Positions 15,883-22,839 of a stretch of 64,000 nt of DNA are shown piece after piece; positions within the stretch are counted from its first letter, which is position 1; every line of letters begins with the position of its first letter. The stretch is from a virus, in IMG/VR virus record IMGVR_UViG_3300008448_000024, positions 1 through 64,000 of that record; one strand, given 5' to 3'. A program made the position numbers and the translations under genes. Below the pieces are notes generated by a model. That model was not told the origin of the DNA, searched no databases, and worked only from the letters and a program-made list of their open reading frames with translations.

Positions 15883-16239
15883 ATGAAAGAATTTGTAATT
15901 GCACCCAAGAATCAGATCTTCTACACGGCTTGTATTGATCTAGCATTAGCACACGGCGTGCCGGTTTATGAAGGTACTGTTAAAGATAAAGCAACCGATT
16001 TCCCTGAGTACCCTATCTTGAAATACGACGGTATTAACATTGGTGGTTCTAGATCTGGTGAGGGCTATAAAGAGCTTAGTCTAGATGAGTTTGAAGAATT
16101 CTGTAAATCTTATAGTGGTGTTCAGTTGAATGAAAAGTATACAGCTAAGGTTGATCGTAAGAAGGGTGTGGTTATTGTTGGTTGTCAGACGATCCCTTTC
16201 GAAAAAGTATTGCAGCTTGCCGAATTAATTAAAGGCTAA
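15883..16239 (+). CDS. Small protein with shuffled GCQT module, 118 aa
   Basis: Residues 1-75 match the second domain of the 14682 protein (FYTACIDLALAHGVPVYEG, YPILKYDGINIGGS, SLDEFEEFCKSY). Residues 80-118 are the GCQT module (EKYTAKVDRKKGVVIVGCQT). The domain order is the reverse of the larger paralog. Function unknown. Confidence 0.7.
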   Translation: MKEFVIAPKNQIFYTACIDLALAHGVPVYEGTVKDKATDFPEYPILKYDGINIGGSRSGEGYKELSLDEFEEFCKSYSGVQLNEKYTAKVDRKKGVVIVGCQTIPFEKVLQLAELIKG

Positions 16240-16265
16240 TTTATAATAAAAAAACAAATAATAGT

Positions 16266-16634
16266 ATGACTCAACAAGAGATTAAAAAATTGGCTTCAGA
16301 AATGATTGGCGATGACGGTACGCCGAATATGTGGTTTGTAACAGCGAGTCCCTACATAGCAGTTGAAGTAGATGCTAGTATACGTGGCGAAGGCATGTCA
16401 TATGAGCTTATTGACGGATACGAAAAAAATTCAGATACGCGTACTTATGGACCCTTCAATACATATGAAGATGCTGTTGAGTGTTACGATGAACAAGAGC
16501 TTTGTGCAGATAACGGAGTTGGGCAAGTTATGATCGAGGATAGGCAATGCGGTGTAGTTAAAGAAAAGTGGTTAGTAAAGAAAACAGTTGTTCAATATGT
16601 AGAAGACGAATATGACAATTCTCATTTATATTAA
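16266..16634 (+). CDS. Hypothetical protein, 122 aa
   Basis: MTQQEIKKLASEMIGDDGTP, a central acidic segment, and a C-terminal WLVKKTVVQYVEDEYDNS. No family recognised. Confidence 0.6.
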   Translation: MTQQEIKKLASEMIGDDGTPNMWFVTASPYIAVEVDASIRGEGMSYELIDGYEKNSDTRTYGPFNTYEDAVECYDEQELCADNGVGQVMIEDRQCGVVKEKWLVKKTVVQYVEDEYDNSHLY

Positions 16635-16654
16635 AAAAATTAAAAATCATACGC

Positions 16655-17374
16655 ATGACTTTATTTAGTAGATTTAAAGAATTTATCAACTCTTTGCCTA
16701 TAGGGCAAGTATATACTACGGACGAATTATATCACAAAGTAGGTTGTTTTGAAAATCAAACATGGTGGAAACGTTCAAATCGCCAAAGAATGTACAGAAC
16801 ATCTACGTATCAAACCTATCTAAAAAGATTAGGCGCGTTAGAGAATGTATCTCGAGGAAAATGGAAGGTACTGCATCATATACCTAGTTGGTTTTATTGT
16901 AAACATATAAACTATTTGCTTGGATATGCAGATAATAAAGGCACAATAGACGCTTCTGAATGTTCTAGCCAACGCATAGAAGATCAAATATTTATTCCAA
17001 CAGATCAGCGTCATAATCCATTTAAAAGTAAAAGTGGCGCAAATACAGTTGATGCAAAACTAACTTCTACTGAATTTGAAAAAGAGTTAGTTAACCTATA
17101 TATGCGTTGCGATTCTAAGAGTCAAATGGAATTAATTGATAAATTTCCAAACTTAGAAAACGCAATAGATGCATTAAAATACAAAGATCAAGATATATGT
17201 GAACTCGGATATGAATTAAAAATAACGACTAATACATGGACTGGTCCTTTAATGATCAATTATGGTATATTCGATTCTCTCGCTTTAAAAGCATTTATTG
17301 TTTCATGTCGCTATGAACCAATAATTGAGAAAATAGGCGAAAGAACCTTTATTTACTTTAAATTAAAAAAATAA
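16655..17374 (+). CDS. Possible winged-helix-type protein, 239 aa
   Basis: Residues 1-75 (FKEFINSLPIGQVYTTDELY, then YRTSTYQTYLKRLGALENVS, RGKWKVLHHI) have the rhythm of a winged helix with a recognition helix at TYQTYLKRLG. The remainder is unrecognised and ends TFIYFKLKK, similar in style to the ends of family A. The stop overlaps the start of the next gene. Confidence 0.6.
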   Translation: MTLFSRFKEFINSLPIGQVYTTDELYHKVGCFENQTWWKRSNRQRMYRTSTYQTYLKRLGALENVSRGKWKVLHHIPSWFYCKHINYLLGYADNKGTIDASECSSQRIEDQIFIPTDQRHNPFKSKSGANTVDAKLTSTEFEKELVNLYMRCDSKSQMELIDKFPNLENAIDALKYKDQDICELGYELKITTNTWTGPLMINYGIFDSLALKAFIVSCRYEPIIEKIGERTFIYFKLKK

Positions 17375-17580
17375 TGTTGAAATTAGTAATTAGCAAAATA
17401 AAGCGAGAGATATTTGGTGAAAGAGCAAAAGGCGAACCTATATATACGCATAGTACTCTTAAATCAAATAAGCAACCAGATAGGTCATTATCAACAATCG
17501 AAGACATAGAAGCATACAATAATTGGTGCAAATTTGTGAACTTTAGCGGAATGTATGTTAAAGATCATCGATTAAACTAA
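17374..17580 (+). CDS. Small basic protein, 68 aa
   Basis: MLKLVISKIKREIFGERAKG. The start overlaps the stop of the previous gene by one base (TAATG), which supports coupled translation. No motif recognised. Confidence 0.6.
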   Translation: MLKLVISKIKREIFGERAKGEPIYTHSTLKSNKQPDRSLSTIEDIEAYNNWCKFVNFSGMYVKDHRLN

Positions 17581-17622
17581 AAACGAATACTTTTTAAGAT
17601 CAAAAAATTGTCATATATTTAC
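17580..17622 (+). promoter_or_regulatory. Promoter-like signature P1
   Basis: AAACGAATACTTTTTAAG, then ATTGTCATATATTTAC (17607-17622). The same two blocks at the same spacing occur at 24837-24879 and 28648-28689, and weaker versions in R1-R4. The second block resembles the Bacteroidetes -7 box TAnnTTTG. It precedes the DNA-binding-like 17651 gene. Confidence 0.6.
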
Positions 17623-17650
17623 TTTATATTCTTTAATTAAATTAAAAAAA

Positions 17651-17908
17651 ATGGCAAGAAAAAAAGAAACAAATCGACCGCAAAGCTATCGTAAGCTTAC
17701 GTACATCCAAAAAATGGCATTAGTTAACAGAAAGCTTCGCAACGGTGACATCACTACAATTGCAAGTAGTATCAACTATTCTGTAACTCACGTATCAGAT
17801 GTATTACGCGGAAAACAAATTAATGAGCGAATTCTAAACAAAGCGTACGATTACACTCGTGGCCGTATTAACAACACGACTAAAATCGAAAGGTTACAAA
17901 ACGCCTAA
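17651..17908 (+). CDS. Small HTH-type regulator, 85 aa
   Basis: Basic N-terminus, then a segment that reads as a helix-turn-helix (KLRNGDITTIASSINYSVTH, VSDVLRGKQI). The layout resembles small Cro-like regulators of Bacteroidetes phages. It has its own promoter-like signature upstream and a terminator-like hairpin downstream, as expected for a regulator. DNA targets unknown. Confidence 0.65.
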   Translation: MARKKETNRPQSYRKLTYIQKMALVNRKLRNGDITTIASSINYSVTHVSDVLRGKQINERILNKAYDYTRGRINNTTKIERLQNA

Positions 17909-17921
17909 GATCAACTCCGAA

Positions 17922-18006
17922 GATCAACTCTACGATCTAGTTGATTAATTTTTATTTAAGATTCGCAATGCACTATATTTGTATATAAAGCAACGCGAAT
18001 CTTTTT
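17922..18006 (+). terminator. Two terminator-like inverted repeats
   Basis: ATCAACT/AGTTGAT followed by a T-rich run, then a 9-bp stem AAGATTCGC (17958) with GCGAATCTT (17995) followed by TTTT. The 28-nt loop of the second contains TATATTTGTATA, a possible promoter -7 box. Confidence 0.5.
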
Positions 18007-18303
18007 TATTATCAATTGATAGATTAACGCCCATATTTTACGTCCCAAAACAGCATATGAGCTCATGGGCATACTTAAAATTGAGGCCTAATAGTATTTA
18101 TAGTAATAAAATAAGCCTTGGCCATGAGCTTCTGGACGCATTGGGAGAAGGCTATTGGTAACCAATCAGTTATAACAGCATGATAATCAATTAGTTGCTA
18201 ACGCGTTGGTTTCCAATAAAGATTATTTTATACTTAAAACGAAAGTTTTTATGGCTAATTATTTTATAGTAATTTTATGTAATTCATTTCGAGAAGGGGG
18301 GCT
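18007..18303. repeat. Intergenic repeat/promoter region R3
   Basis: It holds CATGAGCT blocks, CCAATCAGTTATAA and a GGTTTCCAATAAAGATT stretch, then ACTTAAAACGAAAGTTTTTA and TTTTATAGTAATTTTATG. The last 60 nt are nearly the same as in R4. I see no convincing gene. Confidence 0.6.
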
Positions 18304-18306
18304 AAA

Positions 18307-18603
18307 ATGGCATGTTATAGTGTAAGTGTAAAAAACAGAAGCGAATTTTTGCAACTAATTAGAAGCAGAGATCCTGAAATGTTAATTGAAATGGCGAATT
18401 GTGTATTAGATGCAATTGATCGCGATCAAAAAGAAGTTGACATATTGCTTGTTAAATTTCAAACAGGCGAGGGTATGGTTATTAGCGCAATAGAATCTAA
18501 TTATAAGACTTTCTTAAATAAGTGTAAAGAAGATCTCATACTTATCGAAGAGTACGAAATGTGCGCAAAAATACAAAAGGCACTAAATAAAATCGATAAA
18601 TAG
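18307..18603 (+). CDS. Small helical protein, 98 aa
   Basis: MACYSVSVKNRSEFLQLIRS, then almost entirely helical with charged repeats. Its TAG stop overlaps the first bases of element E8 (AAATAGTCAGG), so the tRNA-like element begins exactly where the gene ends. Not recognised. Confidence 0.65.
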   Translation: MACYSVSVKNRSEFLQLIRSRDPEMLIEMANCVLDAIDRDQKEVDILLVKFQTGEGMVISAIESNYKTFLNKCKEDLILIEEYEMCAKIQKALNKIDK

Positions 18604-18680
18604 TCAGGTGGCGTAGTTGGATAGCGCAGAGATAGTGGCAGACCCCACCCCTTACACAGGTTCGAATCCTGTCCTGACTA
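18602..18680 (+). ncRNA. tRNA-like element E8
   Basis: AGTCAGG/CCTGACT acceptor, a D arm GCGT...GCGC with TTGGATA in the loop, and T arm ACAGG/CCTGT. The centre only gives GTGG/CCAC with a 6-nt loop. At 79 nt it is the element closest to a class I tRNA after E1, yet lacks a T33-type anticodon loop. Confidence 0.6.
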
Positions 18681-18796
18681 CTAAAATTGTGAGTGAAATA
18701 TATAGAACTCTCGTTATGTGATGTAAGGTTCTTATCGGTCACATACACTAAAGGTAAGTGCGGCACAATCACGGCCAAAAAAATAATAGTGGTGTT

Positions 18797-18977
18797 AGTC
18801 AGGTGGCGGAATGTTAACAACCCCGTTCTAGTTGTAAAAATAATGTGGTTAGAATCCACTACGGGGTTAATGTTAACTTGGTAGACGCTACAATTACTGG
18901 GATAAAGGAGATGATGATTAACGAATTCCCTTTTATGATTTCACATTATCTTACAGGTTCGAACCCTGTCCTGACTA
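18797..18977 (+). ncRNA. tRNA-like element E9 with nested minihelix in the D-loop
   Basis: The outer frame is the usual AGTCAGG/CCTGACT with T arm ACAGG/CCTGT. The D arm is split as GGCGGAAT ... TTGGTAGACGC by a 65-nt insertion (18813-18877) bounded by GTTAAC at both ends. Inside is a tRNA-minihelix-like hairpin: ACCCCGT/ACGGGGT stacked on GTGG TTAGAAT CCAC, the latter shaped like a T arm. The same insertion start occurs in truncated E2. Confidence 0.6.
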
Positions 18978-19118
18978 CGCAGAAATCCAACACAACGACG
19001 TGGTAGCCCATGCTCTTAGGAGATAGGGGAGAGTAACCGTGAAGTGATAGTAGCGGAGCATATCCTAAACAAGTATTAGGAACGTGCGATGGTTGACAGC
19101 TTGGAAAGACAGGCAAAC
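18978..19118 (+). ncRNA. Structured RNA between E9 and E10
   Basis: Helices ATGCTC/GAGCAT and TCCTAA/TTAGGA are clear, with CTCT/AGAG inside the first. No gene fits. It may be part of the E10 transcript. Confidence 0.45.
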
Positions 19119-19263
19119 AGTCAGGTGGCGAAATTGGTAGACGCTTAAAACATGATAAGGTTAACGTGGTGTAAATAGTCGAAGAGTTTATCCTTCACAT
19201 ACTAAAAAGTATCCATTTATGTTATACAGATTAACCATACAGGTTCGAACCCTGTCCTGACTA
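19119..19263 (+). ncRNA. tRNA-like element E10
   Basis: AGTCAGG/CCTGACT acceptor, D arm GGCGAAATTGGTAGACGC, T arm ACAGG/CCTGT. The 145-nt length comes from a long centre closed by GGTTAA/TTAACC. No standard anticodon arm. The 19277 gene follows after 13 nt. Confidence 0.6.
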
Positions 19264-19276
19264 CAAAAATAAAGTT

Positions 19277-19555
19277 ATGGCAAAGAAAAAAAAGTTAGAA
19301 TATTGGTTTTGCGAAATAGGTCCAATTGATAGAAGCAAAGTACCTTTTGGTGGTGATGGACCACTAAGAATGGCTATTCAAAATAAGTTTATAGAAATGT
19401 TTGATGAACAAGCTGAAAGATGTAGTAGTGGTTGGGGATTAACAGAAGAGATGAAAACTCGATTAGACATTATTTCTCTTTTACCTATAACAGACCCAAG
19501 CGGAAAGATATTAAAACAGATTGATGAAATTTTGAGTAAAAGGCCAATGAATTAA
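19277..19555 (+). CDS. Hypothetical protein, 92 aa
   Basis: MAKKKKLEYWFCEIGPIDRS with two central helices. Cassette between elements E10 and E11. Not recognised. Confidence 0.6.
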   Translation: MAKKKKLEYWFCEIGPIDRSKVPFGGDGPLRMAIQNKFIEMFDEQAERCSSGWGLTEEMKTRLDIISLLPITDPSGKILKQIDEILSKRPMN

Positions 19556-19561
19556 TAAAAT

Positions 19562-19684
19562 AGTCAGGTGGCGAAAAAGTAGACGCAGAGGGACTAACAT
19601 CCTCGGAATAGGGAGTATAAAAAAGTTAGGTTATAGGTACCGCACACTCCAGACCCCGTACAGGTTCGAATCCTGTCCTGACTG
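19562..19684 (+). ncRNA. tRNA-like element E11
   Basis: AGTCAGG/CCTGACT acceptor, degenerate D arm (GGCGAAAAAGTAGACGC), T arm ACAGG/CCTGT. In the centre GAGG/CCTC closes a 9-nt loop GACTAACAT. It ends 16 nt before the next small gene. Confidence 0.6.
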
Positions 19685-19700
19685 CTAAATAATAAGAATT

Positions 19701-19799
19701 ATGAAAGAAAAACTATTAAATGAAATTAAAAATTTCAACGTAATCGAATTTGGTATCAAATTAGTTTTTGTCTATCTATTAATTCAAATCCTGTCCTAA
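19701..19799 (+). CDS. Small hydrophobic peptide ending in a tRNA-like remnant, 32 aa
   Basis: MKEKLLNEIKNFNVIEFGIK followed by a hydrophobic stretch ending LLIQILS. The last codons (AATTCAAATCCTGTCCTAA) are the T arm and acceptor of a decayed AGTCAGG element, so the gene end seems to have been created from it. Weak coding evidence. Confidence 0.35.
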   Translation: MKEKLLNEIKNFNVIEFGIKLVFVYLLIQILS

Positions 19800-19803
19800 C
19801 TAC
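19782..19803 (+). repeat. 3' remnant of a tRNA-like element (E12)
   Basis: ATTCAAATCCTGTCCTAACT matches the 3' end of the E elements (GTTCGAATCCTGTCCTGACT) with three changes. The 5' part is missing. Confidence 0.6.
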
Positions 19804-19817
19804 TTAAAATAAAATAT

Positions 19818-20006
19818 ATGATAACACTACTAACAATTTTATTTATTTGGTTCTTTATATCAGTTTATAGAATCTATAAAAAATCAGGTTCATGGAAAGA
19901 ATTCGCTGTAACACAATCTACAGTTATTGATTTTCTAGGATTTATACTAGGTATATATGTAATAGTTGGCTTATTTGTATATATTTGCGTACTGTACCTA
20001 CCATAA
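19818..20006 (+). CDS. Small membrane protein, 62 aa
   Basis: Two hydrophobic segments (LLTILFIWFFISVYRIY and LGFILGIYVIVGLFVYICVL) separated by a polar loop. A two-helix membrane protein of unknown role; the size would suit a holin-like or exclusion protein, but nothing specific supports either. Confidence 0.6.
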   Translation: MITLLTILFIWFFISVYRIYKKSGSWKEFAVTQSTVIDFLGFILGIYVIVGLFVYICVLYLP

Positions 20007-20052
20007 TCTTTTTACCTTAATTTATATTTTAAGACAAACTAATTATAATCAT

Positions 20053-20295
20053 ATGGCAGAATTTAGTAAACAATGGTGTGAAGCTTTCGATCCTGAAGGC
20101 ATGCCTTGGGATTTTGATATATTAGATGAGTTTAATAAATTAAGTGAATCGATGTATATACCATTTATTTGTGAAGGGTATGGATTTATCGCTATAGGTA
20201 AATTTGAAGGAAAATGCAAATTAGCATTACCTAATTTCGAAGATAACACTGTACAATGGGTTAATTACGATGATGTAGTAAAAACAACAAATTAG
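20053..20295 (+). CDS. Small acidic protein, 80 aa
   Basis: MAEFSKQWCEAFDPEGMPWD. The start at 20053 is used because the upstream in-frame extension overlaps the previous membrane gene. It ends 13 nt before the tmRNA. Not recognised. Confidence 0.6.
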   Translation: MAEFSKQWCEAFDPEGMPWDFDILDEFNKLSESMYIPFICEGYGFIAIGKFEGKCKLALPNFEDNTVQWVNYDDVVKTTN

Positions 20296-20308
20296 ATCTT
20301 TTAAATAT

Positions 20309-20803
20309 GGGCCTGTCCGGTATTGATTGCTATGATGAATGGTAGTACCACATGCAGACAGAAGTGCTAGATGTCTTTAAATCTGCGCAGAACAATAAAC
20401 GACGCAAATAAACAAGCTCGTATCGCTGAAGGTGAAGCTATCTTAGCTTCTATTTTCTCTAGTGTAGCAGTAGCTGCATAAGCGGTGGGGGAGTTATCCC
20501 TCGCAACAGAAAATAACAAACGAGTACTTGCATAAAGCATGATCTAAAAGGCTATGCATTTTAATGTAGAAACAACTCATGTAGAGGTCTACATATACTC
20601 AATGTTTTCCTGATAGTCGTAAAATCAGGTGGTGGAATCGTTACCCAATTGGGTAGCCCCTTTACGGTGCAGATAAAAGAACCAGTTATCTAAAGGTTAA
20701 TTCCTGAAGAGCTATACGTCACATTTATCAGTACTAAGCATGTGAGACGTTGGTATTATGATTCCATAGTAAGACGCGGGTTCGATTCCCGCCAGGTCCA
20801 CCA
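20309..20803 (+). ncRNA. ssrA: tmRNA
   Basis: The 5' end GGGCCTGTCCGGTATTGA pairs with the 3' end CAGGTCC (acceptor with one wobble). The T arm is GCGGG TTCGATT CCCGC and discriminator plus CCA are encoded. An internal reading frame from about GCA at 20404 to TAA at 20479 encodes ANKQARIAEGEAILASIFSS followed by VAVAA; the AVAA end is of the type recognised by ClpXP-like proteases. At 495 nt it is longer than typical one-piece tmRNAs; the extra sequence lies between the tag frame and the T arm and includes an E-like GGTGGAAT...TTGGGTAG segment. It rescues stalled ribosomes. Confidence 0.8.
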
Positions 20804-20835
20804 AAAATTTTTTAAACATTTAAAACTAAGTAATT

Positions 20836-21093
20836 ATGAGAGTTTTTTCAGAAAAAAAGCTAATTGTTGGAGATAAGCATAGAACTAACAATATGTCTTT
20901 GCAAGAAGGTGGTTCGACAGTAGAAGTGCATTATAAAAACGGATTTATAAAGGTATATACAAACGTAAAATACCCTAATGCGTACATTAAAAAAATACTC
21001 GAAAAAACAAATCACTCGACTCTTTCTAGTATAAAAACAATAGATACTGTAAAAGGTTCCAAACAAAAAACGAAAATTATGTCGTTTGAATAA
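20836..21093 (+). CDS. Hypothetical protein, 85 aa
   Basis: MRVFSEKKLIVGDKHRTNNM, a beta-rich centre (VEVHYKNGFIKVYTNV) and a basic end. Directly downstream of the tmRNA. Not recognised. Confidence 0.6.
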   Translation: MRVFSEKKLIVGDKHRTNNMSLQEGGSTVEVHYKNGFIKVYTNVKYPNAYIKKILEKTNHSTLSSIKTIDTVKGSKQKTKIMSFE

Positions 21094-21127
21094 AAAGTTA
21101 TATATTTATAATAGTAAAAAAATAATC

Positions 21128-21274
21128 ATGGCACGTATATTATTACATAACAGCAAAAATTGGCAAGTAGAGCGTAGAAATACGTTGTCGCTTGGGTATT
21201 GCTTTAGTGTGAATATTGACGCGCAAGGCAAACCGCACGACACGGGGCAAAGTAGAGATACTGATCTTGGATAA
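21128..21274 (+). CDS. Small protein, 48 aa
   Basis: MARILLHNSKNWQVERRNTL. The start at 21128 (ATAATCATGGC) is preferred over an upstream in-frame ATG at 21086 that overlaps the previous gene. A Rho-independent terminator follows. Not recognised. Confidence 0.5.
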   Translation: MARILLHNSKNWQVERRNTLSLGYCFSVNIDAQGKPHDTGQSRDTDLG

Positions 21275-21299
21275 AGATTAACTATAAAAAAACTACAAA

Positions 21300-21328
21300 G
21301 GCCCCGATTAAAAAATCGGGGTTTTTTT
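21300..21328 (+). terminator. Rho-independent terminator
   Basis: CCCCGATT and AATCGGGG form a stem followed by a run of T. It separates the small genes from the tRNA array. Confidence 0.85.
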
Positions 21329-21333
21329 ATTTT

Positions 21334-21406
21334 GGTGCTCAAGCTAACTAGGTAGAAGCGCAAGACTGAAAATCTTGAGGACCCGGTTCGATACCGGGGA
21401 GTACCA
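21334..21406 (+). tRNA. tRNA-Phe(GAA)
   Basis: GGTGCTC/GAGTACC acceptor, anticodon arm CAAGA CTGAAAA TCTTG, T arm CCCGG/CCGGG. CCA is not encoded. Confidence 0.9.
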
Positions 21407-21453
21407 CACAAAAATTAGAAAAATGAAACGAAAACGGATATATAAATAAACAT

Positions 21454-21526
21454 TCCTCCTTAGCTCAGTTGGTAGAGTAAGCGACTCTTAATCGTTGGGT
21501 CATCAGTTCGAATCTGATAGGGGGAA
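21454..21526 (+). tRNA. tRNA-Lys(CTT)
   Basis: TCCTCCT/AGGGGGA acceptor, D arm GCTC/GAGT, anticodon loop CTCTTAA on an AGCGA/TCGTT stem, T arm ATCAG/CTGAT. Confidence 0.9.
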
Positions 21527-21538
21527 CAGAGTAAAGAT

Positions 21539-21611
21539 TCCCTCTTAGCTCAATTGGTAGAGTACGTGGCTTTTAACCATGGGGTTACAGGTTCGATCCC
21601 TGTAGGGGGAA
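21539..21611 (+). tRNA. tRNA-Lys(TTT)
   Basis: TCCCTCT/AGGGGGA acceptor, anticodon loop CTTTTAA on CGTGG/CCATG, T arm ACAGG/CCTGT. Near-paralog of the preceding tRNA-Lys. Confidence 0.9.
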
Positions 21612-21619
21612 CATAAGAA

Positions 21620-21631
21620 GTTCTTTAATAT
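21620..21631 (+). promoter_or_regulatory. boxA-like site
   Basis: GTTCTTTAATAT, matching the GTTCTTTGA boxA-like motif that recurs at 22698, 25798, 27488, 28720 and 31289. It precedes the tRNA-Trp gene. Confidence 0.45.
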
Positions 21632-21633
21632 AT

Positions 21634-21704
21634 GCGGGTATGGTGTAATGGTAGCACAATGGTCTCCAAAACCTTTAGTAGGGATTCGAATTCTCTTACC
21701 CGTG
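21634..21704 (+). tRNA. tRNA-Trp(CCA)
   Basis: GCGGGTA/TACCCGT acceptor, anticodon loop CTCCAAA on ATGGT/ACCTT (a T-T mismatch at 28:42), T arm AGGGA/TCTCT. Confidence 0.85.
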
Positions 21705-21718
21705 CAACATAACATGAT

Positions 21719-21846
21719 GGGGAAGAAGTTTAATAAACTTTACTGTTAAACATATTCTTCGGTAACGATAGTCAATCTAACAGTTACATCGGTAAAACAT
21801 CTAAATTGAAAATTAGAAATTGTTGGTTCAAATCCAGCCTTCCCCG
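21719..21846 (+). tRNA. tRNA-Phe-like gene with a 56-nt insertion in the D-loop
   Basis: GGGGAAG/CTTCCCC acceptor and T arm GTTGG/CCAGC are sound. The D arm is split: GTTT AAT (21728-21734), then 56 nt (21735-21790), then GGTA AAAC. Removing the insertion restores a perfect arm, GTTT AATGGTA AAAC, and a 72-nt tRNA. The insertion has a 7-bp helix (ACTGTTA/TAACAGT) and ends AACAGTTACATC, like the 3' border of the permuted tRNA at 25841. The anticodon loop (ATTGAAAA on TCTAA/TTAGA) has 8 nt, so GAA (Phe) is likely but TGA cannot be excluded. Confidence 0.65.
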
Positions 21847-21892
21847 CACTTAAAATTCTGTACCTTATGCATATTTATTATAAAACATAAGT

Positions 21893-22531
21893 ATGCTAAG
21901 GACACAGAAAAAATATAATTTCGTATATAAAACTACCAACATAAAAAATGGTAAATTTTATATAGGAATGCACTCAACGGATAACTTAGAAGATGGCTAT
22001 ATAGGATCTGGTAAAAGACTATGGCATTCGATAAATTATCATGGAAAAGAAAATTTCAAGTTTGAGATCTTGGAATTCTTCGAATCTAGAGAAGCTTTAG
22101 TAGAAAGAGAAAAGCAACTCGTTAATGAAGATCTTTTGAAAGATCAGATGTGCATGAACTTAAAACCTGGTGGAACTGGTGGTTGGCCTATTTTAAGTAA
22201 TGAGGTTAGAAAAAACATATCTAGATCAGGCGCTTATAAAATAAATAAAAAGAAAGATGAAGATCTTTTATTTAAAAAGTATGTTAACGATAGAATTCGA
22301 GATAGTTTAAAAAGCCTTTATAAAAAAGGCGAATTAAATGGATTAGATTGGACTGGGAAATCACATTCTGCTGAAACTAAAAAGAAAATTAGTAATTCTC
22401 ACAAAGGTAGACATTCTAATTCAAATAATTCTCAATACGGCACAATGTGGATTACCAATGGTATCGAAAACAAAAAAATAAAAAAAGAGGATTCTATACC
22501 AGAAGGATGGCAAAGAGGAAGAAAATTATAA
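21893..22531 (+). CDS. GIY-YIG homing endonuclease, 212 aa
   Basis: The catalytic N-terminal domain shows FVYKTTNIKNGKFYIGMHS (GIY-YIG motif in VYK...FYIG form), a conserved Glu-containing EILEFFESREALVEREKQ block near residue 60, and a DNA-binding C-terminus with a NUMOD3-like repeat (GKSHSAETKKKISNSHKG, residues 163-180). Free-standing endonucleases of this type cut near their own locus to spread. It lies between tRNA genes, a common site. A TATTTAT box lies upstream. Confidence 0.85.
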   Translation: MLRTQKKYNFVYKTTNIKNGKFYIGMHSTDNLEDGYIGSGKRLWHSINYHGKENFKFEILEFFESREALVEREKQLVNEDLLKDQMCMNLKPGGTGGWPILSNEVRKNISRSGAYKINKKKDEDLLFKKYVNDRIRDSLKSLYKKGELNGLDWTGKSHSAETKKKISNSHKGRHSNSNNSQYGTMWITNGIENKKIKKEDSIPEGWQRGRKL

Positions 22532-22534
22532 AAT

Positions 22535-22607
22535 GCTCCTGTAGTTCAATGGATTAGAACTCTAGACTACGGATCTAGTAATAACCGTTCGAGTCGGTTC
22601 GGGAGTA
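22535..22607 (+). tRNA. tRNA-Arg(ACG)
   Basis: GCTCCTG/CGGGAGT acceptor, anticodon loop CTACGGA on CTAGA/TCTAG, T arm AACCG/CGGTT with loop TTCGAGT. Confidence 0.9.
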
Positions 22608-22616
22608 CAAAAAAAT

Positions 22617-22688
22617 GGGCTTATGGCCGAGAGAAGTAGGTGCGGAGCTGCAACCTCCGTTACGTAGGTTTGATTCCTACTAAGCCCT
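22617..22688 (+). tRNA. tRNA-Cys(GCA)
   Basis: GGGCTTA/TAAGCCC acceptor, anticodon loop CTGCAAC on CGGAG/CTCCG, T arm GTAGG/CCTAC with loop TTTGATT. Confidence 0.9.
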
Positions 22689-22697
22689 CAAGTAGAT

Positions 22698-22712
22698 GTT
22701 CTTTGACATATT
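22698..22712 (+). promoter_or_regulatory. boxA-like site
   Basis: GTTCTTTGACATATT, the form known upstream of Bacteroidetes rRNA genes. It precedes tRNA-Pro. Confidence 0.5.
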
Positions 22713-22724
22713 GGTAGTAAAAAT

Positions 22725-22797
22725 CTAGGCGTGGCCGAGTTGGTGAGGCACTAGTTTTGGGAACTAGACCAGGCAGGATCGTCACCTGTCGCCTAGA
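22725..22797 (+). tRNA. tRNA-Pro(TGG) with unusual T-loop
   Basis: CTAGGCG/CGCCTAG acceptor and anticodon loop TTTGGGA on CTAGT/ACTAG are normal. The T arm is GCAGG/CCTGT, but the loop reads ATCGTCA instead of TTCRANY. tRNA-Asn at 24651 has a closely similar loop. Confidence 0.85.
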
Positions 22798-22839
22798 CAA
22801 ATAATCATAAAGGTTCGATATATATTATAAATAATTATT

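Noticed and set aside
17979-18161. Open frame of 60 codons in region R3
   Set aside because: It covers the terminator hairpin and repeat blocks shared with R1-R5, so it is a chance frame.
18693-18884. Open frame of 63 codons starting at GTG between E8 and E9
   Set aside because: It runs into the constant 5' end of element E9 and has no leader of the usual type; composition does not look coding.
20631-20700. Separate AGTCAGG-type tRNA-like element at ATCAGGTGGTGGAAT
   Set aside because: It lies inside the tmRNA and has no own 3' partner; kept as an unusual tmRNA segment.
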